Assembly (NCBI RefSeq): GCF_965199065.1
Contig: NZ_CBDAQN010000001.1
Coordinates: forward strand, 1,240,001-1,304,000
Direction of reading: 5' to 3'
DNA length: 64,000 nucleotides
Source of the DNA: Acidisoma sp965199065
GTDB taxonomy: Bacteria; Pseudomonadota; Alphaproteobacteria; Acetobacterales; Acetobacteraceae
Positions within the stretch are counted from its first letter, which is position 1; the number at the start of each line of letters is the position of its first letter. The notes under the pieces are model-generated. The model did no database searches and had not been told where the DNA came from. It was given only the letters and a program-made list of their open reading frames with translations. Positions 7,908 to 16,404 of the stretch are shown here, in pieces. The position numbers and the translations under genes are program-made.

Positions 7908-9605
7908 ATGACGCGCAATAGCTCGCAGGAGAGTTCGGGCTTCGACCCGCCCCCCGACCTGCCATCCAACCATGGTGGCCGCAGCATCGTGCTCGTCGGG
8001 CTGATGGGTGCCGGCAAAACCGCCGTTGGGCGCCGGCTGGCCCAGGCGCTCGGCCTCCCGTTCGTCGATACCGACCATGAGGTCGAGGCCGCGGCAGGCT
8101 ATAGTGTCAGCGAAATCTTTCAGCGCTTCGGCGAGCCTGCTTTCCGGGACGTGGAACGCCGTGTCATCCGCCGGCTCTTGGACGGCCCTCGGATCGTGCT
8201 CGCGACCGGCGGCGGCGCCTTCATGGACCGCGAAACGCGGGCCGTGATCCGCAGCACGGGGCTGTCGATCTGGATCAGGGCGCCGTTGCCCCTGCTGCTG
8301 AAGCGCGTCGCCGGCCGCACCCATCGCCCGCTGCTGATGAGCGGCGACCCCGTCCAGATCCTGCAGGGGCTGATCGACCTGCGCCACCCCTTCTATGCCG
8401 AGGCCGATATCGTGATCGATTCGAGAGACGAACCCGTGGACAGCATGGCCAGGCGCCTGACCGAGGCCGTGCTGGCGCATGAACCGCCGCTTCGCGTGCC
8501 CGTCGAGCTGACGGGCGGTGGCTACGACGTGGTCATCGGAAGCGGGCTGCTGGCGCGCGCCGGAGGTCTGCTCGCCCCTGTGCTGCCGCAGCGCCGCGCC
8601 ATCATCGTGACCGACCGGATCGTCGCCGGCCTGCATCTCGCGACCCTGAAGGGCGGGCTGGAGACAGCCGGCTTCACCACCGGAACCGTGGAGATCGAGC
8701 CCGGCGAGGCGTCCAAATCCGTCGAGGGCTGGACCGAACTCGTCGACCACCTGCTCGGTCGCGGCGTGGAGCGACGGACGGCGATCGTGGCGCTCGGCGG
8801 GGGCGTCGTCGGCGACCTCGCAGGGTTCGCGGCGGCAGCCACCTTGCGCGGCCTTCCCTTCGTCCAGGTGCCGACGACGCTGCTTGCCCAGGTCGACAGC
8901 AGCGTCGGCGGCAAGACCGGCATCAACACGCGCCATGGCAAGAACCTGATCGGGGCCTTCCATCAGCCGCGCATCGTGCTCGCCGATACCGATGTGCTGG
9001 CAACCCTGCCGCCCCGCGAACTCCGTGCGGGCTACGCCGAGATCGTCAAGGCCGGCCTCATCGGCGACGCCGCGTTCTACGAGTGGTGCGAGGCCCATGG
9101 CGCCGGCGTCGTCGGGGGCAATCGCGCAGATCAGGCCGAGGCCATCCGCCGCGCCTGCGCCTTCAAGGCGAGCGTCGTCGGCGATGACGAGCGCGAGGAA
9201 CGCGCGAATGACGGCCGCGCTCTGCTCAATCTCGGCCACACCTTCGCCCACGCGCTGGAAGCCGAGGTCGGCTACGGCGGGGAGCTGTTGCATGGCGAGG
9301 CGGTCGCAATCGGGCTCGGCCTCGCCTTCGGCTTGTCGGCACGCCTCGGCCACTGCGCGCCCGAGGATGGCGTTCGCGTGCGCGCGCATCTGGAAGCGGT
9401 CGGGTTGCCGGCGGACCTGCGGATGCTGAACCGTGTGTTCTCGGCCGAGCGGCTGATCGCGCATATGAGGAGGGACAAGAAGATGCGCGACGGGACGCTG
9501 CATTTCGTTCTTGTGCGGGGGATCGGCCAGGCCTTCACCACGGGCGATGTACCGCCCGAGGCTGTCACCGAGGTGTTGCGCGAGGCAGGGTGCCGGGAGC
9601 CGTAA
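7908..9605 (+). CDS. aroKB: Bifunctional shikimate kinase / 3-dehydroquinate synthase
   Basis: A single 565-residue frame joins two shikimate pathway enzymes. Residues about 25-190 are AroK, with P-loop GLMGAGKTAVG, the DTDHEVE shikimate site, GGGAFM and the RTHRPLL lid. Residues about 200-560 are AroB, with the GGGVVGDLAGFAA NAD-binding loop, PTTLLAQVDSSVGGKTGIN, and zinc-ligand regions around GYAEIVKAGLI, LNLGHTFAHALE and LLHGEAVAIG. No stop or slip site separates the halves, so I read a true fusion. The ATG at 7908 is preceded directly by an in-frame GTG at 7905; no strong ribosome site decides between them. Its last 41 bp overlap the convergent Sel1 gene. Confidence 0.95.
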   Translation: MTRNSSQESSGFDPPPDLPSNHGGRSIVLVGLMGAGKTAVGRRLAQALGLPFVDTDHEVEAAAGYSVSEIFQRFGEPAFRDVERRVIRRLLDGPRIVLATGGGAFMDRETRAVIRSTGLSIWIRAPLPLLLKRVAGRTHRPLLMSGDPVQILQGLIDLRHPFYAEADIVIDSRDEPVDSMARRLTEAVLAHEPPLRVPVELTGGGYDVVIGSGLLARAGGLLAPVLPQRRAIIVTDRIVAGLHLATLKGGLETAGFTTGTVEIEPGEASKSVEGWTELVDHLLGRGVERRTAIVALGGGVVGDLAGFAAAATLRGLPFVQVPTTLLAQVDSSVGGKTGINTRHGKNLIGAFHQPRIVLADTDVLATLPPRELRAGYAEIVKAGLIGDAAFYEWCEAHGAGVVGGNRADQAEAIRRACAFKASVVGDDEREERANDGRALLNLGHTFAHALEAEVGYGGELLHGEAVAIGLGLAFGLSARLGHCAPEDGVRVRAHLEAVGLPADLRMLNRVFSAERLIAHMRRDKKMRDGTLHFVLVRGIGQAFTTGDVPPEAVTEVLREAGCREP

Positions 9606-10554
9606 CCGCCACGCCGAAGTGCGTCCAGGCGCTGGGCGCGTAGCCCGAGCCGTCTGCCGCCACGGCATAGACGCGCCAGGCGAAATCCTCGTCGCCGGGC
9701 AACGTCACTGCGGTGGCGCTCGTCGTGCTGTAGCGAGACAGCACCTCGTTGAACTGGCCGTGCGCGCCAGCCTGTAATTCGACGAAGTAGGTTACGGGGA
9801 ACGGTTCCGCTGGCGCCGTCCAGACAAGTTGGGTGACCGAATGAGCGGCGGACACAGGCACCGCCGTGCCACCAGCCGGCCAGACCGGCTTCGGCGCCAC
9901 CAGCGGACCTGCCACCTCTGACCGCTGGTGCGCCGCCAGTTGCGCGGCCTTTGCCGCAGCCTCGGGGATTGCACCGGCCGCCATGCTATACCAGGCGACA
10001 GCCGCGGCAATATTATGCGGCACCCCCTCGCCCGTCTCATACAGCTGGCCGAGGTTGAACGCGGCTTCGCGCTGGCCGAGGGACGCCGCCCTGGCATACC
10101 AGATGGCCGCTTCGGCCCGATCCCGCCGGACGCCGCGCCCGCTGTCGTACATGACCCCCACATTGAGGGCACCCGCGCCGATACCGGCCTCCGCCGCCCG
10201 CCGATACCAACGGAAGGCCGTGGACGCATTGGGCGACACGCCGTCTCCGAGATCGTAGAGCAGCCCGAGGTCGAACGCCGCATTGGCGTTTCCGGCGCGG
10301 GCGGCCGCAGACCAAACCTGCCGTGCCTCGCCATAACGCCCCGCGTCGAACGCTGCGTTGCCGTCAGCAAGCTCGTCCGCATGGGAGGCGGGAGCCACGA
10401 AGGGGCAGGACCACACGAGAAGCCCCGCCGCGAGCGTCTGCCGGGCCCTCCCGCTCAGCACCGGAAGTGTCAGCGCCCAATGTGCCAAAGGCCGGCGTGT
10501 CAGCGCCCGCCGTGTCAGCGCCCGCCGTGTCAGCGCCCGCCGTGTCAGCGCCAA
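9565..10554 (-). CDS. Sel1-like repeat protein with C-terminal FN3-like domain
   Basis: Three to four Sel1-like repeats, recognisable by AAFDLGLLYDLGDGV, GALNVGVMYDSGRGV and AAFNLGQLYETGEGV, lie at about residues 70-195. The C-terminal 100 residues resemble a fibronectin-type sandwich (FVELQAG...WRVYAVAADGS). A hydrophobic stretch before SHADELADG looks like a signal peptide. The longest frame begins with TTG at 10554 and reads through a 15-bp tandem repeat as (ALTRR)n. A more natural start is the GTG about 31 codons in, which leaves an ordinary signal sequence. Sel1 proteins act as scaffolds; the exact role is unknown. It is the third gene of a minus-strand envelope operon. Confidence 0.78.
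   Translation of the reverse strand: MALTRRALTRRALTRRALTRRPLAHWALTLPVLSGRARQTLAAGLLVWSCPFVAPASHADELADGNAAFDAGRYGEARQVWSAAARAGNANAAFDLGLLYDLGDGVSPNASTAFRWYRRAAEAGIGAGALNVGVMYDSGRGVRRDRAEAAIWYARAASLGQREAAFNLGQLYETGEGVPHNIAAAVAWYSMAAGAIPEAAAKAAQLAAHQRSEVAGPLVAPKPVWPAGGTAVPVSAAHSVTQLVWTAPAEPFPVTYFVELQAGAHGQFNEVLSRYSTTSATAVTLPGDEDFAWRVYAVAADGSGYAPSAWTHFGVAVTAPGTLPRATPR
10496..10552. repeat. 15-bp tandem repeat, about 3.8 copies
   Basis: The unit CGTGTCAGCGCCCGC occurs at 10496, 10511 and 10526 without change and at 10541 with a diverged end. A single related copy lies at about 10467. The array covers the OmpA stop and the upstream end of the Sel1 frame, and each unit contains another copy of the stop-region heptamer. 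It is 15 bp long, so copy changes preserve reading frame. Confidence 0.9.
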
Positions 10555-11039
10555 GTGATCTCCACCTTGCGGTAAGCTTGATCGGGGCCTGAAGGCTCCT
10601 TCCCGCTCAGAGAAGCCGTGGTGCCGGCTGCCAGGATCTGGAAGTGGTTCGGGGGCAAGCCGCGGGCGATCAGCCCCTGGAACACGATATCCGCCCTTTT
10701 TTGCGACAGCAGCAGATTGGGGCCGGCCGAGCCGGTGGCGTCCGCCATGCCGGTGATGATCATGACGATGGGCTTGCCGTCATTGAAGATGCGCGAGGCC
10801 TCGTCGAGGGTCGCCTGCTCCTTCGGTGCGAGCGTGGAACTTCCGGAGGCGAAGTAGACCGACAGGCTCGTGGGCGCCTCGGCGGAGGTGGGCGTCGTGG
10901 AGGAGGCCGGGCTGGTCGTCGTATGAGCATCCGGCGTCTCGGGCTTGGGCGCCGCCGGGTTCGGCGTCTGCGCCATAGCGACTGTGCTGGCCGCGATCAT
11001 CGCGGTGCCGACTGCGAGAACGATCTTATGAGCCTTCAT
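10545..11039 (-). CDS. OmpA-family C-terminal domain protein
   Basis: This 164-residue protein has a signal peptide ending VAMAQ (about residues 1-24) and a Pro/Thr/Ser-rich linker (25-58). An OmpA_C-like peptidoglycan-binding domain follows: VYFASGSSTLAPKEQATLDE, then ITGMADATGSAGPNLLLSQKRADIV. There is no beta-barrel. It is likely periplasmic and non-covalently bound to peptidoglycan. Its start overlaps the upstream membrane-protein gene by 14 nt and its stop overlaps the Sel1 TTG, so the three genes look translationally coupled. Confidence 0.85.
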   Translation of the reverse strand: MKAHKIVLAVGTAMIAASTVAMAQTPNPAAPKPETPDAHTTTSPASSTTPTSAEAPTSLSVYFASGSSTLAPKEQATLDEASRIFNDGKPIVMIITGMADATGSAGPNLLLSQKRADIVFQGLIARGLPPNHFQILAAGTTASLSGKEPSGPDQAYRKVEITWR

Positions 11040-11913
11040 TGCTTAGATCCTTTGCAACCTTGAGAGGTAGCCGGATTTCGACGGTTCCCGGCCGGGGAAG
11101 CACGCTCGCGTGAACGAGCGCCACCGGCTCGGGCCGCTTCGTAATGCGCGAGAGGCCGGCTGCAACCCGAAGAGCGCCGACCGCGTCTTGCGGGAAGAAG
11201 TACACGACGGCCTCGTCAGGGACTGATCCTGCAGACGCTGTCGCGCTCGCGATATCGGACATCTGTCGGCGCAGCTGGCTGGCAAATGCCTCCATCCGCA
11301 GGCCCTCCATGGGGCTCGACGGCGCGTAGACGATTCGCAGATGCATAGGCGTGCCATCGGGAAGCGTCTGCGGTGCGGACGGTACACCAGGAAGCGCCAC
11401 AGCCAAGGCAGGCACGAGATGGTGGGGTTCGACTGGCGGCGGGAGGTCGACCGTTCTCACTGGGTTGTTGGCCACAGACGGGGTCGTCCGGTGCGGGCGC
11501 TCCGGAAGGCTGGATGGGGCCGGCCCGCTGATGGCGACTGCCTTTGGCGCCGGCGCCGGTGGATGCGCGATGGCCGGGACACGAAGTCCGGACGCCCACG
11601 CCTCTGCACGGCGGATCATCCGGCCCGCTTGCAGGCTTGAAGGACCCAAAGCTCCCGCAATGCCGCCCACGAGCAACCCAACGACCAGAAGCACGCCAAG
11701 GCCGATCAGCACAGGCCTACTGTACGAAATTCTGGCTGGCTCGGGCGGCTGAATGTCAGGCGGGGGCAGCGTGCGATTTTGACCCGTGCTCTCCCGCTGC
11801 AGGAACTCGCTCAGCCACTCGGTAGTCGCGGACTGATGATCCGGCCGGCCACCTTCAGCTTCGGACAGTTGGCGGTTCGGAAGCGGGCTCTCGGCGGACG
11901 ACAATCCATCCAT
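11026..11913 (-). CDS. Uncharacterised single-pass membrane protein
   Basis: I do not recognise this 295-residue protein. An N-terminal cytoplasmic part of about 70 residues is followed by one membrane helix (PVLIGLGVLLVVGLLVGGI, about residues 67-88). A Pro/Ala-rich linker comes next (about 110-185), then a folded C-terminal domain of about 105 residues beginning near LRIVYAPSS. The topology, helix plus proline-rich spacer plus periplasmic domain, suggests a protein spanning toward the peptidoglycan. It is first of the operon with the OmpA-like and Sel1-repeat genes, supporting an envelope role. Function unknown. Confidence 0.7.
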   Translation of the reverse strand: MDGLSSAESPLPNRQLSEAEGGRPDHQSATTEWLSEFLQRESTGQNRTLPPPDIQPPEPARISYSRPVLIGLGVLLVVGLLVGGIAGALGPSSLQAGRMIRRAEAWASGLRVPAIAHPPAPAPKAVAISGPAPSSLPERPHRTTPSVANNPVRTVDLPPPVEPHHLVPALAVALPGVPSAPQTLPDGTPMHLRIVYAPSSPMEGLRMEAFASQLRRQMSDIASATASAGSVPDEAVVYFFPQDAVGALRVAAGLSRITKRPEPVALVHASVLPRPGTVEIRLPLKVAKDLSNEGS

Positions 11914-12283
11914 TACGTGGTTCGAACTCCGTCTTCAGCCGGCGAACGGCTTGTAATCGGCTAATCGCGCCGCTCACGCCGGGCAGTCGCGGTATCAGAG
12001 CAAACTGAATAATCGAGCCGCGCTCCTGTTTCTTCCAGTCGCCTTTTCGGGGAGGCCGCACCTTTCTCATACCCCTTTGGTGCAAAGACGCTTACGGCTG
12101 CACAACGCTTAGAAAGTGTACACAGTTGGCCGGCATCCATGCATCGGGTAGGTGTGAAACACGATCCCGAAGCTAAAGCGTTGATGATATTGTCCAATAG
12201 CTATGGCACAGGCTTTGCTTGGCATCTTGAGTGATCGTTTCGTTCGCGAGGCGACACGACCCCATGCCAGGAAGCGACCCATC
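11914..12283. other. Intergenic region, no convincing gene
   Basis: About 370 bp separate the divergent membrane-protein and ABC ATPase genes. Composition is visibly less GC-rich than the genes. I see an 8-bp palindrome GTGTACAC at 12116-12123 but no clear promoter boxes and no frame with coding character. It must contain both divergent promoters. If the ABC gene starts at 12203, the gap shrinks to 289 bp. Confidence 0.5.
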
Positions 12284-13270
12284 GTGCAGCCCGCTCTGGA
12301 CGTCGAGTTGATCGCCGTCACAAAACGCTATGGATCGACCGCCGCGGTCGAAGACATCTCCCTGCGCATCCCGCGCGGCACCTATTGCTGCCTGCTCGGC
12401 CCCTCGGGCTGCGGCAAGACCAGCACGCTGCGCATGATCGCCGGGCACGAAAGCATCAGCGAAGGCGAGATCATCATCAACGGCGTGAGCGTCGCCCGCC
12501 TGCCGCCGGTCAAGCGCGGCACCGCGATGATGTTCCAGAGCTACGCGCTGTTCCCGCATTTGAATTGCATCGACAACGTGGCGTTCGGGCTCAAGATGCG
12601 CGGCGTCGGCAAGAACGAGCGCCGAGAACAGGCCGCGCGCCTGCTCTCCATGGTGCAGATGGACAAGTACGCCCAGCGCCTGCCGGCACAGCTTTCCGGC
12701 GGGCAGCAGCAGCGTGTCGCCCTCGCCCGGGCGCTGATCACGCGGCCCAAGGTTCTGCTGCTCGACGAGCCGCTTTCGGCGCTCGACCCGTTCCTGCGTG
12801 GCACGATGCGGGAGGAGTTGAAGCGCCTGCAACGCGAACTCGGCATCAGCTTCATCCATGTCACGCATAGCCAGGAGGAGGCGTTGGCGCTGGCCGATCT
12901 CGTCGTCGTGATGGATCACGGCCACATCGTGCAGTCCGGCTCGCCGCGCGAAATCTTCGACACGCCCGCCACCGCCTTCATCGCGCGCTTCATGGGGGGA
13001 CACAACGTCATCACCAATGGCCATGGCGCCTTTGCCGTGCGCGCCGACCGCTGCCGCTTCGCGCCGCCCACCGCCAACGAGGGCCTGCCGGGGTCGGTCT
13101 GCTCCATCGAATATCTGGGCGCCGTCGTGAAGGTCGGCATCGCGACCGAAGGCGGCGGCGAGATCGTGGCGCTACTGCCGGACGACCAGTTCTTCGCAGC
13201 CCCCCTGGCAATGGGCGAAACCGCCCGCCTCGTCTGGGCGCCGCAGGATGCCCATCCCGTGAGTTTCTAG
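12284..13270 (+). CDS. Polyamine-type ABC transporter ATP-binding protein
   Basis: This is an importer ATPase of the PotA/spermidine-putrescine class. It has Walker A GPSGCGKT at about residues 39-46, Q-loop MFQSYALFPH, signature LSGGQQQR, Walker B VLLLDEPLSALD, and H-loop HVTHSQEEA. A C-terminal TOBE-like regulatory domain (about 250-328) follows. I choose GTG 12284, which has AGGAAG about 9 nt upstream and gives the usual N-terminus; an ATG at 12203 is in frame but has no ribosome site and would add 27 unconserved residues. It is first in an operon with a binding protein and two permeases. Confidence 0.88.
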   Translation: MQPALDVELIAVTKRYGSTAAVEDISLRIPRGTYCCLLGPSGCGKTSTLRMIAGHESISEGEIIINGVSVARLPPVKRGTAMMFQSYALFPHLNCIDNVAFGLKMRGVGKNERREQAARLLSMVQMDKYAQRLPAQLSGGQQQRVALARALITRPKVLLLDEPLSALDPFLRGTMREELKRLQRELGISFIHVTHSQEEALALADLVVVMDHGHIVQSGSPREIFDTPATAFIARFMGGHNVITNGHGAFAVRADRCRFAPPTANEGLPGSVCSIEYLGAVVKVGIATEGGGEIVALLPDDQFFAAPLAMGETARLVWAPQDAHPVSF

Positions 13271-13342
13271 ACCTGTGGGCGGCCGCTCCACCAAAGCCCG
13301 CGCGCAAGCAAGCCTGAACATCAAGACATAGGGAAACTTATA

Positions 13343-14623
13343 ATGACCAAGAAGATGATGAACCGCCGCGGGCTTCTGAAGGGCACGGCCGCTCTCGCCG
13401 GCGTCGCCGCCGGATCGGGCGCCATCACCGGCTTTCCAACGATCTGGGCGCAGAACATCAAGAACGTAACGCTGCGCCAGTTCGGCACCGGCGTGTCGAA
13501 CCTCAATGACATCGCAACGAAGTGCAAGGCCGACACCGGCATCACCATTTCGATGACGGCGATGGACACGGATGCCGCGGCGATCCGCGCCATCACCCAG
13601 CCGAACAGCTACGACGTGGCCGACATCGAATACTTCACGGTGAAGAAGGTCTTCCCGACCGGCCGCCTGCAGCCATTGGATATCAAGAAGATCAAATACT
13701 ACGGCGAGATCGTGCCGCTGTTCAAGGACGGCAAGGTGACGCCGACCGCCTCCGTCGGCCAGGGCACCGCGCCTTGCCGCGTGAGCTATACCGAGGGCCC
13801 GGAGTCCAAGAAGTTCGCGGCCTCGCCCACCGAGTGGATGACGCTCATCCCGACGATCTACAACGCCGATACGCTCGGCATCCGCCCCGATCTGGTGGGC
13901 AAGCCGATCACCCATTGGAAGGAACTCGTCGACCCTGCCTTCAAGGGCAAGGCGGCGATCATCAACATCCCCGGCATCGGCATCATGGACGCCGCCATGA
14001 CGATCGAGAGCCTGGGGATGATGAAATACGGCGACAAGGGCAACATGACGAAGCCCGAGATCGACAAGACGATCGCCTTCCTCATCGAGCAGAAGAAGGC
14101 GGGCCAGTTCCGCGCCTTCTGGAAAAGCTTCGAGGAGAGCGTCGATCTGATGGCCTCGGGCGAGGTCGTCATCCAGTCGATGTGGTCACCCGCGGTGACC
14201 GCCGTGCGGTCCAAGGGCATCGCCTGCACCTTCCAGCCGCTGGCCGAGGGCTATCGCGGCTGGGGCGGCGGGCTCGGCATCGCGCGCCACCTCACCGGGT
14301 TGGAGCGTGACGCGGCCTACGAATACATCAACTGGTATCTGTCGGGCTGGACCGGCGCCTACCTCAACCGCCAGGGCTACTACTCGGCGGTGCTGACAAC
14401 GGCGCAGAAATACATGAGCGCGAACGAGTGGGGCTACTGGATGGAAGGCAAGGCCGCGACCGCGCCGATCGTCAGCCCGCAAGGCACGCAGATCGCCAAG
14501 GTGGGCGACAAGCGCGACGGCGGCTCGTACTACGACCGCATCGGGCACATCGCCTGCTGGAACTCGGTGATGGATAACGACCGCTACCTCATCCAGAAGT
14601 GGAACGAGTTCTCGGTGGCGTAG
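13343..14623 (+). CDS. ABC transporter substrate-binding protein, PotD/PotF-like
   Basis: This 426-residue periplasmic binding protein starts with a twin-arginine signal (NRRGLLKGTAAL, about residues 7-18) and a hydrophobic stretch ending near IWAQ, so it is probably exported by Tat. The mature part has the extracellular solute-binding family architecture, with TEWMTLIPTIYNADTLG and ITHWKELVDPAFKGKAAI typical of spermidine/putrescine-type receptors. Ligand is not readable from sequence; nearby sarcosine oxidase genes suggest a small amine or betaine. GGGAAA lies about 9 nt before the ATG. Confidence 0.88.
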   Translation: MTKKMMNRRGLLKGTAALAGVAAGSGAITGFPTIWAQNIKNVTLRQFGTGVSNLNDIATKCKADTGITISMTAMDTDAAAIRAITQPNSYDVADIEYFTVKKVFPTGRLQPLDIKKIKYYGEIVPLFKDGKVTPTASVGQGTAPCRVSYTEGPESKKFAASPTEWMTLIPTIYNADTLGIRPDLVGKPITHWKELVDPAFKGKAAIINIPGIGIMDAAMTIESLGMMKYGDKGNMTKPEIDKTIAFLIEQKKAGQFRAFWKSFEESVDLMASGEVVIQSMWSPAVTAVRSKGIACTFQPLAEGYRGWGGGLGIARHLTGLERDAAYEYINWYLSGWTGAYLNRQGYYSAVLTTAQKYMSANEWGYWMEGKAATAPIVSPQGTQIAKVGDKRDGGSYYDRIGHIACWNSVMDNDRYLIQKWNEFSVA

Positions 14624-14646
14624 TCTAAGCAGGGAGCGAGCCGCGC

Positions 14647-15558
14647 GTGAGCACAACGATCGAGACCGCTGCTGCGAAACCCGCGATGCGCGTGAAGAAG
14701 GCCAGGGCCGGCGGGTCGTCCGCCGGTTCCTGGCTGCTCGCATTGCCGTTGACGTTGGTGCTCGGGGTGTTCCTCGTCATCCCGATCCTGATGCTCGTCG
14801 TCGTCAGCTTCCTCGATTACAACTCCGTGCAGATCCTGTGGAGCTTCGTGCTCGACAACTACGGCGAGGCGCTGTCCTCGGCCGTGACCTGGGAGACCTT
14901 CGCGGTCACCATCAAATACGCGGTCATCACCTGGGCGATCACGCTGTTCCTGGGCTTCTGGCTGTCCTATTTCCTCGCCTTCGAGGTGCGCGGCGCGGCA
15001 TGGCAGATGGGATTATTCCTGGTCTGCTCGATACCGTTCCTGACCTCGAACATCATCCGCACGATCTCATGGATACCGGCGCTGGGGCGCAACGGCATCG
15101 TCAACAGCGTGCTGCTGCATTTCCACCTGATCCATCAACCGCTGACCTTCCTGCTGTACAGCCAGTTCGCCATCATCCTCGCCTTCGTGCATCTGAACAC
15201 GCTGTTCATGGTGACGCCGATCTTCAACTCGATGATGCGGATCGACCGGACTTTGATCGAGGCGGCGCATGATAATGGCGCCGGCTTCTGGCAGACGATC
15301 TTCAACGTCATCCTGCCGCTGTCGAAGACGGGCATCGGCATCGGCACCATCTTCGTCATCACGCTGGTGATGGGCGACTTCGTGAGCGTCAGCATCATGG
15401 GCGGCGGCCAGAGCGCCTCCGTCGGCATCATGATCCAGAACGAGATGTCGCAGCTGCAATACCCGGCGGCGGCGGCGAACGCGGTGATCCTGCTGGCGAT
15501 CGTGCTGGTGATGGTGTTCCTCATCCTGCGCGTCGTCGACATCCGCAAGGAACTCTGA
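14647..15558 (+). CDS. ABC transporter permease, PotB-like
   Basis: This 303-residue inner-membrane protein has about six helices and a conserved EAA loop (LIEAAHDNGAGFWQTIFNVILPLS, about residues 200-222) that docks onto the ATPase. A 35-residue basic cytoplasmic N-terminus precedes the first helix. The start is GTG at 14647, with GGGAG about 10 nt upstream. It is third in the importer operon and pairs with the following permease, as PotB with PotC. Confidence 0.9.
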   Translation: MSTTIETAAAKPAMRVKKARAGGSSAGSWLLALPLTLVLGVFLVIPILMLVVVSFLDYNSVQILWSFVLDNYGEALSSAVTWETFAVTIKYAVITWAITLFLGFWLSYFLAFEVRGAAWQMGLFLVCSIPFLTSNIIRTISWIPALGRNGIVNSVLLHFHLIHQPLTFLLYSQFAIILAFVHLNTLFMVTPIFNSMMRIDRTLIEAAHDNGAGFWQTIFNVILPLSKTGIGIGTIFVITLVMGDFVSVSIMGGGQSASVGIMIQNEMSQLQYPAAAANAVILLAIVLVMVFLILRVVDIRKEL

Positions 15559-15562
15559 GCCG

Positions 15563-16384
15563 ATGAACCGGGACCGGCGCGGGCTTTCGTTCTACATCCT
15601 GGCGGCGCTGTTCGCGGCCTTCGTGCTGTTCCTGTACGGGCCGATCGCCACCATCGTCATCCTGTCCTTCCAGGGACCGAACGGCGGCCTGACCTTTCCA
15701 ATGAACGGCTTTTCCTTCCATTGGTTCCATGCCCTGTTCCAGGCGCAGATGGTCGGCGACTTCGGCGCCTCCATCACGCGCTCGCTGATCCTCGCCCTGA
15801 TGGTGATGGTGGCGAACGTGGTCATCTCCGTCGCGGCCGGGATGGCGTTCCGGCGGCGCTTCACCGGCTCGACGGTGCTGTTCTATCTCGTCATCGCCAG
15901 CCTCATCGTGCCGTCGATCCTGGTCAGCCTCGGCATCGGCCTGCTGTTCAGCCAGCTCGGCATCGACCCCGCCTGGTACAGCACGGCCTTCGGCGCGCAA
16001 CTCACCTGGACCATGCCGTTCGGCCTGCTCATCATGTTCGCGGTCTTCAACCGCTTCAACAAAAGCTGGGAGGAAGCGGCGCGCGATCTGGGTGCGAGCC
16101 CCTGGCGCAGCTTCCGCGAGGTCGTGCTGCCCATCATCCTGCCCGGCGTCATCGGCATCGCGCTGTTCGGCTTCTCGCTCTCGTATGACGAATATCCCCG
16201 CACCATGATGACGGCGGGCGACAGCAACACCCTGCCGCTCGAGATTTTCGCGATGACGGCGAATGTGACGACGCCCGTGATCTACGCGCTCGGCACGCTG
16301 ACGACGGCCTTCTCCGCAGTTGTGATCCTGGTGGCGATGACAACCATGGCGGTGATCCGCCGCCGACGCTTGGCCAAGCTGTAA
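15563..16384 (+). CDS. ABC transporter permease, PotC-like
   Basis: This 273-residue permease has about six membrane helices and the EAA motif WEEAARDLGASPWRSFREVV near residues 171-190. The upstream gene ends 4 bp before its ATG, so translation is likely coupled. It forms the heterodimeric channel with the preceding permease. The SYDEYPRTM segment resembles the conserved SFDE element of PotC/PotI proteins. Confidence 0.9.
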   Translation: MNRDRRGLSFYILAALFAAFVLFLYGPIATIVILSFQGPNGGLTFPMNGFSFHWFHALFQAQMVGDFGASITRSLILALMVMVANVVISVAAGMAFRRRFTGSTVLFYLVIASLIVPSILVSLGIGLLFSQLGIDPAWYSTAFGAQLTWTMPFGLLIMFAVFNRFNKSWEEAARDLGASPWRSFREVVLPIILPGVIGIALFGFSLSYDEYPRTMMTAGDSNTLPLEIFAMTANVTTPVIYALGTLTTAFSAVVILVAMTTMAVIRRRRLAKL

Positions 16385-16404
16385 CCGAGCCTAACTAAGC
16401 GGTC

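Noticed and set aside
7773..9668. Open frame of 631 codons on the minus strand
   Set aside because: It is antisense to aroKB, whose protein is clearly real. The frame has His/Arg/Gln-rich shadow composition and no domain.
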